Shown here: positions 24,134-33,068 of the stretch, piece after piece
How the letters are laid out: every line of letters starts with the position of its first letter
Numbering within the stretch: position 1 is the first letter of the stretch
NCBI GenBank assembly: GCA_910586665.1
Contig: CAJUIX010000004.1
Span: 62,001 to 126,000 of the forward strand
Source: an uncultured Duncaniella sp.
Lineage (GTDB): Bacteria > Bacteroidota > Bacteroidia > Bacteroidales > Muribaculaceae
DNA length: 64,000 nucleotides
Reading direction: 5' to 3'
Notes under the pieces: model-generated
What the model was told of the DNA's origin: nothing
Database searches by the model: none
Seen by the model: the letters and a program-made list of their open reading frames with translations, nothing else
Position numbers and translations under genes: made by a program

Positions 24134-27100
24134 ATGAAGATGTTATCACCCAGACAGCAGGGTCTCTACGACCCGCGCTTTGAGCATGATGCCTGCGGCG
24201 TCGGCCTCCTCGTCAATGTACGCGGCATCAAATCACATCAGCTTGTGGAAAAAGGACTCCAGGTGCTTGAGCACATGGTGCACCGCGGCGCCGAGGGCGC
24301 CGACCCGAAGACCGGCGACGGTGCGGGAATCATGGTGCAGATACCTCACGAATTCATCCTCCTCCAGGGCATCCCTGTCCCCGAAAAGGGACGTTACGGC
24401 ACCGGCCTTGTCTTCTTTCCGCGCAACGAGGACACGAAGCAGATTATCCTCGGCATCATAGAGCGCGAGGCGATAGAACTCGGTCTGAAACTCATAGCCG
24501 TGCGCGACGTGCCGACAAATAATGAGCAGCTTGGCTCCGTGGCCCGTGGTGCCGAGCCTGACATCAAGCAGATTTTTGTATCCGATGAGGAGAGCGACGA
24601 GCCGGTTGAAATCCGACTCTACCTCCTGCGCAAGGCCGTGGAGCGCAGGGTGCGCTCTCTCTCGCTCGAAGGGAAGGATGAATTCTATATCGTGTCGCTC
24701 TCCTCGCGCATCATTATATATAAAGGTATGCTTTCGAGCCTTCAGCTGCGCTACTACTACCCGGACCTCATGAATCCGCGTTTCACCACGGCTATGGCTC
24801 TCGTGCACTCCCGTTTCAGCACCAACACCTTCCCGACATGGTCGCTCGCACAGCCTTTCAGGATGTTGGGACACAACGGTGAGATTAATACCATCCAGGG
24901 CAACCGTCTCTGGATGAAGGCACGCGAGTGCATGCTCCGTCCCGCCATATTCGGCGACCGCGACCTGACACCCATCGTGCAGCCCGGCATGAGCGATTCG
25001 GCTTCGCTCGACAATGTACTCGAGTTCTTCGTCATGGCCGGTATGAGTCTTCCGAGGGCACTGTCGATGCTTATCCCCGAATCGTTCAATGACAAGAATC
25101 CGATTTCGCCCGAGCTGAAGGCTTTCTATGAGTACAATTCCATCCTCATGGAGGCGTGGGACGGTCCGGCTGCCCTGCTGTTCAGCGACGGCCGCTACGC
25201 CGGAGGTATGCTTGACCGCAACGGTCTGCGTCCGGCGCGCTATCTCATAACCAAGAATGACACCGTCGTGCTCGCGTCGGAAATGGGCGTGCTCCCCTTC
25301 GATGCCTCGGAGGTGAAGGTGAAGGGGCGCCTTCGTCCGGGCAAAATGATGATGGTCGACATGGAGGAGGGGAAAATCTATCAGGATGCGGACCTGAAAG
25401 AGGCTCTCGCGAGCGAGTTTCCCTATCGCGACTGGCTTTCGCGTAACCGCATCAGCCTCGACAACATCAGCAGTGGCCGAAAGATAGACAACACCGTCGA
25501 CGATTTCCGCCGGCTCCTACACCTATATTTATATAACAGGGAGGAAGTGCAGAATATCATCACCCCGATGCTCACTGACGGCAAGGAGCCTGTCAACTCT
25601 ATGGGTAAGGACACTCCGATAGCCGTGCTCTCGGAGGAACGTCAGCTGCTGTTCAACTATTTCCGTCAGCATTTCGCCCAGGTGACCAATCCTGCCATTG
25701 ACCCGCTGCGCGAGGAGCTTGTGATGAGCCTCGACAGCTATATCGGGGCCGTGAAACTCAATCTTCTCGACCCCTCCCCGGAGCTTTGCAAGATGGTGCT
25801 TCTGAAACGCCCGATTATCACCAATCGCGAGCTTGACCTACTATGCAATCTCCGCTACAAGGGCTTCAACACGCGAAAGCTGGCTATGACCTTCCCCGCA
25901 TCCGAAGGCCACGAGGGCCTTGTGAAGGCCGTAGAGCGGCTGTGTCGCGAGGCGGAGCAGGCTGTCGACGAGGGGTGCAACTATGTGGTGCTCTCCGACC
26001 GCGGTGTCGATGGCGGTAACGCCCCGATTCCTTCGCTTCTCGCCACATCTGCCGTACACCACCACCTTATCGACAAGAAAAAACGTGTGCAGACAGCTCT
26101 CATTATCGAGACCGCCGATGCCCGCGAGGTGATGCACTTCGCCCTCCTCAGCGGCTATGGCGCGAGCGCTATCAATCCCTATCTCGCCTTCGCAATCATC
26201 GACGACCTTGTCAAGAAGCATGACATACAGCTCGACTTCGACACTGCCTCACACAACTATATCAAGGCCATTGACAAGGGCCTGCTGAAAGTCATGTCAA
26301 AAATGGGCATCTCCACCCTCACGAGCTACAAGGGCGCACAGCTCTTCGAGGCTGTCGGCCTTTCGGACGGCGTGTGCAGCGAGTATTTCGGCGACACCGT
26401 TAGCAAGGTCGGCGGCGTAGACATACGTCAGATAGCGGCAGATGTCGTCGATGCCCACTCGGAAGCCTTCGATGAGGATTTTGATGATGAGCTTCCGCTC
26501 CCCTTCATAGGCCAGTACTCCTTCCGCAAGGACGGTGAGTCGCACGCATGGAATCCCGAGACAATCGCCACCCTACAGCTTGCCACCCGTCTTGGCAGCT
26601 ATAAGAAGTTTAAAGAATACACCTCGCTTGTCGACAACAAGCCCAAGCCTATATTCATCCGTGACTTTCTCGACTTCAGGAAATCCGAACCGATTTCAAT
26701 CGACCTCGTAGAGCCGGAAGAGGATATCATGAAGCGTTTCGTCACCGGCGCCATGTCATTCGGTTCAATCAGCCGTGAGGCCCACGAGGCCCTGGCGATT
26801 GCCATGAATACCATTGGTGCGCGAAGCAACACCGGCGAGGGTGGTGAGGATCCCGAGCGTTTCAGTCCGAGGGCCGACGGCTCCTCGGCCCGTTCAGCCA
26901 TCAAGCAGGTGGCCTCAGGCCGTTTCGGCGTCACTGCCGAGTATCTTGTCAACGCCGACGAAATCCAAATCAAGGTTGCGCAGGGTGCGAAGCCGGGTGA
27001 GGGTGGACAGCTCCCCGGATTCAAGGTCAACAAGATTATTGCAAAGACCCGCCACTCGATTCCGGGCATCTCGCTCATATCCCCGCCCCCGCATCACGAC

Positions 27101-28642
27101 ATTTACTCTATCGAGGACCTCGCGCAGCTTATTTTTGATTTGAAGAATATCAATCCGGCTGCAAAGGTGAGCGTTAAGCTTGTGTCGGAGAGCGGTGTCG
27201 GCACTATTGCCGCCGGTGTCGCCAAGGCCAAGAGCGACCTTATCACAATCAGCGGTAGCGACGGCGGCACGGGTGCCTCGCCGGCAAGCTCTATCCGTTA
27301 TGCGGGTGTCCCGGTCGAAATCGGCCTTGCGGAGACGCAGCAGACACTCGTAATCAACAATCTCCGCGGCCAGGTGAAGCTTCAGGCTGACGGCCAGCTC
27401 AAGAGCGCGCGCGACGTTGTCATCATGGCTATGCTCGGTGCCGAGGAATACGGCTTTGCGACGAGCGCGCTCATCGTGCTCGGCTGTGTGATGATGCGCA
27501 AGTGCCATAAGAACACCTGTCCCGTGGGCGTCGCCACCCAGAACGAGGAGTTGCGCAAGCGTTTCATCGGGCGCTCGGAGTATGTGGTCAATTTCTTCCG
27601 CTTCCTCGCCCGCGAAATCCGTGAGATCCTCGCGGAAATCGGTGTAAGGAAGATGGATGACATCATCGGTCGTGCCGACATGCTCTATGTCAAAGAGGGT
27701 ATGGTCAGCGGCAAGGCTGCCGGCCTTGATTTCAGCCGTCTCCTCGCCATGCCCGCTGAGAGCGCTACAAATGCCATAATCAATGTCTGTGAGCAGAAGC
27801 ATGACATAGCCCACGTTCTCGACCGCGAGATTATCAGCCGCGCATATCCCGCTATCGAGTCTGGGATGCCGGTCGAGCTGGAGTTCCCGATTAAGAACAC
27901 CGACCGCTCTGTGGGCGCGATGCTCTCAGGAGTCATAGCCAAGAAGTTTGGCGACGCCGGACTCCAGGACAATACTATCAACTGCACCTTCAAAGGGGCT
28001 GCCGGACAGAGCTTCGGCGCCTTCCTCGCCCACGGAATCAGTTTCCGTCTCGAGGGTGATGCCAATGACTATGTCGGCAAGGGTCTCTCGGGTGGCAAGA
28101 TTGTGATTGTGCCCCCTGCCGGAAGCAGCTTTGCCCCCGAGTCAAACATCATCGCCGGCAATACCATCCTCTATGGAGCGACCGCGGGCGAGATCTATAT
28201 CAACGGTCGTGTCGGCGAGCGCTTCTGCGTCCGCAACTCCGGGGCCACCGCGGTGGTCGAGGGTGTCGGTGACCATTGTTGCGAGTATATGACAGGCGGC
28301 CGCACGGTCGTCCTCGGAACCACGGGCCGCAACTTTGCCGCAGGTATGAGCGGAGGTATCGCATATGTCTGGAATCCCGACGGTGACTTTGACTATTTCT
28401 GCAATATGGAGATGGTGGAGCTGTCGCTCATTGAGGAGATGGCCGACAACCGCGAGCTCTACAGGCTTATCGGCAACCATTTCCGCCATACCCACAGCCC
28501 CCTCGCCGGCGCCATGCTCGACGACTGGGACAATTATGTCGGGCAGTTCATCAAGGTGATACCTATCGAGTATAAGAAGGTGCTCCACGATGAGAAGGTG
28601 GCAGGTCTTGAACGCCGCATCGCATCCATGCAGGTGGACTGA
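24134..28642 (+). CDS. gltB: Glutamate synthase large subunit
   Basis: The 1502-residue alpha subunit makes two glutamates from glutamine and 2-oxoglutarate. A 20-residue propeptide precedes the N-terminal nucleophile Cys21 in FEHDACGVGLLVN of the class II amidotransferase domain (21-430). A central domain and the FMN-binding synthase domain (about 820-1200) follow, the latter with SGSDGGTGASPASSIRYAG and the [3Fe-4S] cysteines in CVMMRKCHKNTCPVG (about 1118-1129). The GXGXG beta-helix domain closes the protein. It lies 33 bases after amtB and 52 before gltD. Confidence 0.98.
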   Translation: MKMLSPRQQGLYDPRFEHDACGVGLLVNVRGIKSHQLVEKGLQVLEHMVHRGAEGADPKTGDGAGIMVQIPHEFILLQGIPVPEKGRYGTGLVFFPRNEDTKQIILGIIEREAIELGLKLIAVRDVPTNNEQLGSVARGAEPDIKQIFVSDEESDEPVEIRLYLLRKAVERRVRSLSLEGKDEFYIVSLSSRIIIYKGMLSSLQLRYYYPDLMNPRFTTAMALVHSRFSTNTFPTWSLAQPFRMLGHNGEINTIQGNRLWMKARECMLRPAIFGDRDLTPIVQPGMSDSASLDNVLEFFVMAGMSLPRALSMLIPESFNDKNPISPELKAFYEYNSILMEAWDGPAALLFSDGRYAGGMLDRNGLRPARYLITKNDTVVLASEMGVLPFDASEVKVKGRLRPGKMMMVDMEEGKIYQDADLKEALASEFPYRDWLSRNRISLDNISSGRKIDNTVDDFRRLLHLYLYNREEVQNIITPMLTDGKEPVNSMGKDTPIAVLSEERQLLFNYFRQHFAQVTNPAIDPLREELVMSLDSYIGAVKLNLLDPSPELCKMVLLKRPIITNRELDLLCNLRYKGFNTRKLAMTFPASEGHEGLVKAVERLCREAEQAVDEGCNYVVLSDRGVDGGNAPIPSLLATSAVHHHLIDKKKRVQTALIIETADAREVMHFALLSGYGASAINPYLAFAIIDDLVKKHDIQLDFDTASHNYIKAIDKGLLKVMSKMGISTLTSYKGAQLFEAVGLSDGVCSEYFGDTVSKVGGVDIRQIAADVVDAHSEAFDEDFDDELPLPFIGQYSFRKDGESHAWNPETIATLQLATRLGSYKKFKEYTSLVDNKPKPIFIRDFLDFRKSEPISIDLVEPEEDIMKRFVTGAMSFGSISREAHEALAIAMNTIGARSNTGEGGEDPERFSPRADGSSARSAIKQVASGRFGVTAEYLVNADEIQIKVAQGAKPGEGGQLPGFKVNKIIAKTRHSIPGISLISPPPHHDIYSIEDLAQLIFDLKNINPAAKVSVKLVSESGVGTIAAGVAKAKSDLITISGSDGGTGASPASSIRYAGVPVEIGLAETQQTLVINNLRGQVKLQADGQLKSARDVVIMAMLGAEEYGFATSALIVLGCVMMRKCHKNTCPVGVATQNEELRKRFIGRSEYVVNFFRFLAREIREILAEIGVRKMDDIIGRADMLYVKEGMVSGKAAGLDFSRLLAMPAESATNAIINVCEQKHDIAHVLDREIISRAYPAIESGMPVELEFPIKNTDRSVGAMLSGVIAKKFGDAGLQDNTINCTFKGAAGQSFGAFLAHGISFRLEGDANDYVGKGLSGGKIVIVPPAGSSFAPESNIIAGNTILYGATAGEIYINGRVGERFCVRNSGATAVVEGVGDHCCEYMTGGRTVVLGTTGRNFAAGMSGGIAYVWNPDGDFDYFCNMEMVELSLIEEMADNRELYRLIGNHFRHTHSPLAGAMLDDWDNYVGQFIKVIPIEYKKVLHDEKVAGLERRIASMQVD

Positions 28643-28694
28643 TGAGTGAGATTCAATGTTTTTGTTAACGAAATAAAGCAAAAGATTAAGATAT

Positions 28695-30122
28695 ATGGGA
28701 AATCCCACAGCATTTCTGAATATACCGCGTAAAGAGGCGGGCTATCGTCCGGTTCATGACCGCATCAATGACTATGGCGAGGTGGAGCAGACGCTCAACA
28801 CCGAGGACAGGCGCTTGCAGGCCTCGCGCTGCATGGAGTGCGGAGTGCCTTTCTGCCACTGGAGCTGTCCCCTTGGAAACCGTCAGCCCGAATGGCAGGA
28901 CCGTCTGTATAAGAATGACATAAAGGGCGCCTACCAGCTGCTGACGATGACCGATGACTTCCCCGAGTTCACAGGGCGCGTCTGTCCGGCGCTTTGCGAG
29001 AAGGGTTGCGTGCTCAACAAAGAGCACGAGCCGGTGACCATTCGCGAGAATGAGGCCGCTATCGTGGAGCGCGCCTTCAGTGAGGGCTATGTGTCGGCCC
29101 GTCCTCCGAAGAAGCGCACCGGCTTCCGTGTGGCGGTGATTGGTTCGGGCCCCGCGGGTCTTGCCTGTGCCAACCAGCTCAATCAGAAGGGTCACAGCGT
29201 CACCGTTTTTGAAAAAAATGAGGCTCCGGGTGGCTTGCTCCGCTTCGGCATCCCTGATTTCAAGCTCAACAAGAGCGTGATTGACCGTCGTCTCGCCCTT
29301 CTACGCGAGGAGGGGATAGAGTTCAAGTGCGGCATCAAGGTGGGGAGCGATGTCGATGCCGGAAAGTTGCTCGAGGAATATGATGCCGTCTGCCTCGCTA
29401 TGGGCGCCGAGGTGGCGCGCGACCTTAAGGTGGAGGGGCGCGAGCTGAAGGGTGTGCATTTCGCCCTCGAGCTTCTCCAGCAGCAGAACCGAGTCAACGC
29501 CGGGGCGGAAATTGACCGTGCGGAGCGCATCTCGGCCAGGCATAAGAACGTGTTGGTAATAGGTGGTGGCGACACGGGTAGCGACTGCGTGGGCACTGCC
29601 CATCGCCAGGGTGCGGCCTCGGTGACTCAGATTGAAATTATGCCGAAGCCGCCGGTAGGGGAGAACCCCGCCACTCCGTGGCCCTATTATCCGGTGATTC
29701 TTAAAACTTCGAGCAGCCACCTTGAGGGCTGCGAGCGCCGCTGGCTCCTTGACACCCGCCGTTTCGTCCCTGACGAGAAAGGCTGTGTCAAGGAGGTCGA
29801 GGTCGAGGAGGTCGAATGGGAGAAAGACCCGGAGACCGGGCGCATGAATCTCCGACACACAGGCCGCAAGGAGGCAATCAAGGCCGAACTGGTGCTCCTC
29901 GCTATGGGCTTCACCCAGCCGGTGGCCGAAGTTATTGACGCACTCGGGCTTGAAAAGGACGCCCGCGGCAATGTCAAGGTCGATGACAAGGGGCAGTCGA
30001 GCACACCCAAGGTATTTGCCGCCGGCGATGTCTCGACTGGAGCCTCACTCGTGGTCCGCTGTATCGCCTCCGGCCGCAAAGCAGCCCTGGGCATACATGA
30101 ATACCTGACAGGAAAGAAATAA
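28695..30122 (+). CDS. gltD: Glutamate synthase small subunit
   Basis: The 475-residue beta subunit oxidises NAD(P)H and feeds electrons to GltB. It has the N-terminal cysteine-rich Fe-S region (CMECGVPFCHWSCPLGN, then CPALCEKGCVL), an FAD site at GSGPAGLACANQLNQ and an NAD(P) site at VIGGGDTGSDCVGTAHRQG. The C-terminal FAD block includes VFAAGDVSTGASLVV. It completes the ammonium assimilation operon with amtB and gltB. Confidence 0.98.
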   Translation: MGNPTAFLNIPRKEAGYRPVHDRINDYGEVEQTLNTEDRRLQASRCMECGVPFCHWSCPLGNRQPEWQDRLYKNDIKGAYQLLTMTDDFPEFTGRVCPALCEKGCVLNKEHEPVTIRENEAAIVERAFSEGYVSARPPKKRTGFRVAVIGSGPAGLACANQLNQKGHSVTVFEKNEAPGGLLRFGIPDFKLNKSVIDRRLALLREEGIEFKCGIKVGSDVDAGKLLEEYDAVCLAMGAEVARDLKVEGRELKGVHFALELLQQQNRVNAGAEIDRAERISARHKNVLVIGGGDTGSDCVGTAHRQGAASVTQIEIMPKPPVGENPATPWPYYPVILKTSSSHLEGCERRWLLDTRRFVPDEKGCVKEVEVEEVEWEKDPETGRMNLRHTGRKEAIKAELVLLAMGFTQPVAEVIDALGLEKDARGNVKVDDKGQSSTPKVFAAGDVSTGASLVVRCIASGRKAALGIHEYLTGKK

Positions 30123-30147
30123 TCCCACGCCGAAGCCCCCAACCGTC

Positions 30148-30205
30148 ATATACTCAACCGGCTGTGTCGAAAGTCCTTGACCACGACACAGCCGGTTGAG
30201 CATAT
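30148..30205. terminator. Long inverted repeat between gltD and the GH3 gene
   Basis: A perfect 17-bp inverted repeat (30153-30169 with 30184-30200), extendable to 22 bp with one mismatch, around a 14-base loop. It lies 26 bases after gltD and 70 after the convergent GH3 gene. A T-run does not directly follow on either strand, so it may act as a bidirectional transcript end or stabiliser rather than a classic intrinsic terminator. Confidence 0.65.
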
Positions 30206-30275
30206 ATGTACGAGGTTTATTACATAAGCCTCCCTTCAAAAGGTTATAAAAAACTTTTTTGGACAGTTCACATTT

Positions 30276-32846
30276 TTATTTTATAGTTACTTTGGTTGTC
30301 TTGAGGTCTTTGGGGGAGCTGGAGGAACCGACGAGGAGTTCGTAGGAGCCGGGGACTACTCGCATTTCCTGGGCGGCTTCGTCCCAGTTCTCGAAGAGAT
30401 TGCGGGGGAAGTCGATTGTGACCTTGCGGCTCTCTCCTGGGGCAAGCTCTACGCGCTCATAGCCACGCAGGGTCTTGTTAGGACCGGCTGTGTCGGCGGG
30501 GCGGCGCATATAGACCTGCACGACCTCTGTGCCCTTGACCTTGCCGGTGTTCTTGACTTCGACGCTGATCTTACCGTCGGCGTAGACAGGCTCGGAGATG
30601 TCGAATGTAGTGTAGCTGAGGCCGTAGCCGAAGGGGTAGAGGGGATCCTGCATCATGTAGCGGTATGTGCGGCCGGCCATGAGGTAGTCGTCGAAGGCGG
30701 GGAGCTGCGAGTCGTCCTTATAGAAGGTGACAGGGAGTTTGCCCGAGGGATTGTAGTCGCCGTAGAGGACGTCGGCCACGGCATGGCCTCCCTGCTCGCC
30801 GGGATACCAGGCCTGGAGTATGGCGTCGCATATTTCATTTTCAGGGGTGAGCGCCACGGCGCTGCCGCTACAGTTGACGAAGACTATTTTCTTGCCCGCG
30901 TCGTGGAGGGCGCGGAGTATTTCACGCTGCGGAGCGGGAAGCTCTATCGACGTGCGGTCGCCGTCGTCAAATCCGGGCTCGCGCACCTTTGCCTCCTCGC
31001 GCTCGTAGGCCGGAGATATGCCTCCGACGAAGATTACAGTCTCGGAATCCTTGGCTGCGGCCACGGCATCGGCAGCTGTGACATCGCGGGTGCGGAGAAT
31101 GTCGAAATTGAGGGTGGCGTCATCCTCGAGCTGCATGTAGTCGACTTCGATGTCGTATTTCTTACCTTTCTCGACCACAAGTTCGCGCTCACGGAAGTTG
31201 AGCGGGTCGGTTTTCCAACGGTTGTGGACGGTGTCGCCGTTGATGATTATGCGGAGGCCGTCGTCGTTGTTGAAGACCATGTCGAGGGTCTCGTCGCGGT
31301 CGGCGGTATAAGTACCCATGTAGCGCGCGGTGAAGTTGGTGAGGTTGACACCCGGGGCAAAGGCCGTGTTGCCGCCGTTGTCAAGCATTATCGGGGAGGT
31401 GTAGACAGCGACTGCGTCAGGGGTACCTTCCATATTTGTGTTGTTCCAATATGTGGCCACCATACCGGGGTTCCCGTCGCCGCCCTTGATGTTTTGGAAC
31501 ACACTCTCGCGGTCGGTCATGCGGGTGACGGCGCAGCCGCGGGCATAGGGGAGCGTGCGGCCGGTGCGGGCGTTGAGACCCTCGAGAATGGTGACTGTGT
31601 GGCCGGGCTGGCCGTAGTAGATACCCCACATCATAGTCGAGTCAGCGGCGTTGGGACCCATGACCATTACTTTTTTATCATCGGGGGAGAGGGGGAGTAT
31701 GCCGTTGTTTTTAAGCAACACCATCTGCTCGCGACCCATCTTGCGGGCGAGCTCGCGGTGCTCTTTCGAGTTGACGACGCTCATAGGAATAGATGTCCAC
31801 GAGACGAGCGAGTCGGGGTCGAAGTCGCCAAGTTCGAAACGTCCCTTGAGGAGGCGCTTAACGCTGACGTCGATGTCCGACTCCTTGATGTCGCCGCGCT
31901 TCACGGCTCCGGGGAGATTCTTATAGACGCCGCCACACTCCACGTCGGTGCCGCTGAGCACTCCGAGAGCCGATGCCGCCTTTGAATCTTTGGATACCTC
32001 GTGGCGCCCTTCGCGATAAAAGTCGCCGATTGCGCCGCAGTCGCTGACCACGAGCCCGTCGAAGCCCCACTGGTAGCGGAGGATTGAGTTGAGCAGACGG
32101 TCGGAGCCACAGCAGGGGGAGCCTTCAAAACGCTGGTAGGCACACATGACCTGCTGCACGTCGCCCTCCTGGACGAGCGTTTTGAAAGCCGGGAGATATG
32201 TCTCCCATAGTTCGCGTGCGGGAAGATTCTCGATATTGAACTGGTGGCGGGTCTTTTCGGGGCCGCTATGGACGGCATAGTGCTTGGCGCAGGCATGGAG
32301 CTTGTAATACTTGTTCTTGCCGTCGCCCTGCAGGCCCTTGACCACGCGCAGGCCCATGCGTCCGTTCATGTACGGGTCCTCGCCGTAAGTCTCCTGGCCG
32401 CGTCCCCAGCGCGGGTCGCGGAATACGTTGATGTTCGGGGTCCAAAAGGAGAGACATTTGTATTTTCCTACCTTTCCTTCCTTGCGCGCGAGGGTGTTTT
32501 TGGCGCGGGCCTCGTCGCTGACGGCAGTAAATATCTCTTCAATCAGATCGTCGTCAAAGGAGGCTGCCATGCCGATGCAGGAAGGGAAGACTGTGGCCAG
32601 CCCGTTGCGACCGACGCCGTGGAGAGCCTCGCTCCACCAGTCGAAGGCCGGTATGCCGAGGCGCTCGATGGCCGGCGAACCGTTCATCATGAGGAGAGCC
32701 TTCTCCTCGAGGGTCAGGCGTTTGCACAGGTCTTCGGCACGTTCTTCGGCAGACAGGGCCGGATTCTGATAAGGTAATAGTTCGGCCGACATGACAGCGG
32801 GAATAGCTGAAATTACGGCTGCAACCAAGAGCTGCTTTAATTTCAT
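30276..32846 (-). CDS. GH3 beta-glycosidase with PA14 domain, exported
   Basis: An 856-residue secreted glycoside hydrolase family 3 enzyme with a signal peptide (MKLKQLLVAAVISAIPAVMSA). The GH3 N-terminal barrel holds the nucleophile Asp in GLVVSDCGAIGDFY, with FPSCIGMAASFDDDLI and FRDPRWGRGQETYGEDP upstream. The GH3 C-terminal domain is interrupted by a PA14 domain (about 455-590; YWNNTNMEGTPD through DATLNFDILR). The acid/base Glu probably lies in YEREEAKVREPGF. A fibronectin III-like domain ends the protein. Beta-xylosidase or beta-glucosidase activity is likely; the sugar is not decidable from sequence. It is divergent from the GH105 gene. Confidence 0.92.
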   Translation of the reverse strand: MKLKQLLVAAVISAIPAVMSAELLPYQNPALSAEERAEDLCKRLTLEEKALLMMNGSPAIERLGIPAFDWWSEALHGVGRNGLATVFPSCIGMAASFDDDLIEEIFTAVSDEARAKNTLARKEGKVGKYKCLSFWTPNINVFRDPRWGRGQETYGEDPYMNGRMGLRVVKGLQGDGKNKYYKLHACAKHYAVHSGPEKTRHQFNIENLPARELWETYLPAFKTLVQEGDVQQVMCAYQRFEGSPCCGSDRLLNSILRYQWGFDGLVVSDCGAIGDFYREGRHEVSKDSKAASALGVLSGTDVECGGVYKNLPGAVKRGDIKESDIDVSVKRLLKGRFELGDFDPDSLVSWTSIPMSVVNSKEHRELARKMGREQMVLLKNNGILPLSPDDKKVMVMGPNAADSTMMWGIYYGQPGHTVTILEGLNARTGRTLPYARGCAVTRMTDRESVFQNIKGGDGNPGMVATYWNNTNMEGTPDAVAVYTSPIMLDNGGNTAFAPGVNLTNFTARYMGTYTADRDETLDMVFNNDDGLRIIINGDTVHNRWKTDPLNFRERELVVEKGKKYDIEVDYMQLEDDATLNFDILRTRDVTAADAVAAAKDSETVIFVGGISPAYEREEAKVREPGFDDGDRTSIELPAPQREILRALHDAGKKIVFVNCSGSAVALTPENEICDAILQAWYPGEQGGHAVADVLYGDYNPSGKLPVTFYKDDSQLPAFDDYLMAGRTYRYMMQDPLYPFGYGLSYTTFDISEPVYADGKISVEVKNTGKVKGTEVVQVYMRRPADTAGPNKTLRGYERVELAPGESRKVTIDFPRNLFENWDEAAQEMRVVPGSYELLVGSSSSPKDLKTTKVTIK

Positions 32847-32921
32847 GGCTTATTGTATTGATATGATAATTGGTATATGATAAATGATGTAAATTATGGT
32901 ATAGAAAGCATTTAAGTAATG

Positions 32922-32953
32922 CAAATATAGACAAAAAAAGTGAAATAGACAAG
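32922..32953 (-). promoter_or_regulatory. Predicted promoter of the GH3 gene
   Basis: Minus-strand TATATTTG (32922-32929) with CTTG (32950-32953) 20 bases upstream. The leader is about 70 bases. Confidence 0.5.
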
Positions 32954-32970
32954 CCGTTGGGAGGTGGCGA

Positions 32971-33002
32971 TTTGGCATTTACAGCATTAATTCGTAAATT
33001 TG
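32971..33002 (+). promoter_or_regulatory. Promoter of the GH105 gene
   Basis: TTTG (32971-32974), 20 bases, TAAATTTG (32995-33002): a perfect pair, back to back with the GH3 promoter, so one regulator could control both. Confidence 0.7.
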
Positions 33003-33068
33003 TGCTATGGTTTGTGAAAGGCAGCCATTGAAACCGAACATTATCACTAATCCCATACCTTAAACCCA

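Noticed and set aside
30783..31985. A 400-codon plus-strand open frame inside the GH3 gene
   Set aside because: It is a shadow of the GH3 coding sequence; it has no recognisable domain, promoter or start context.
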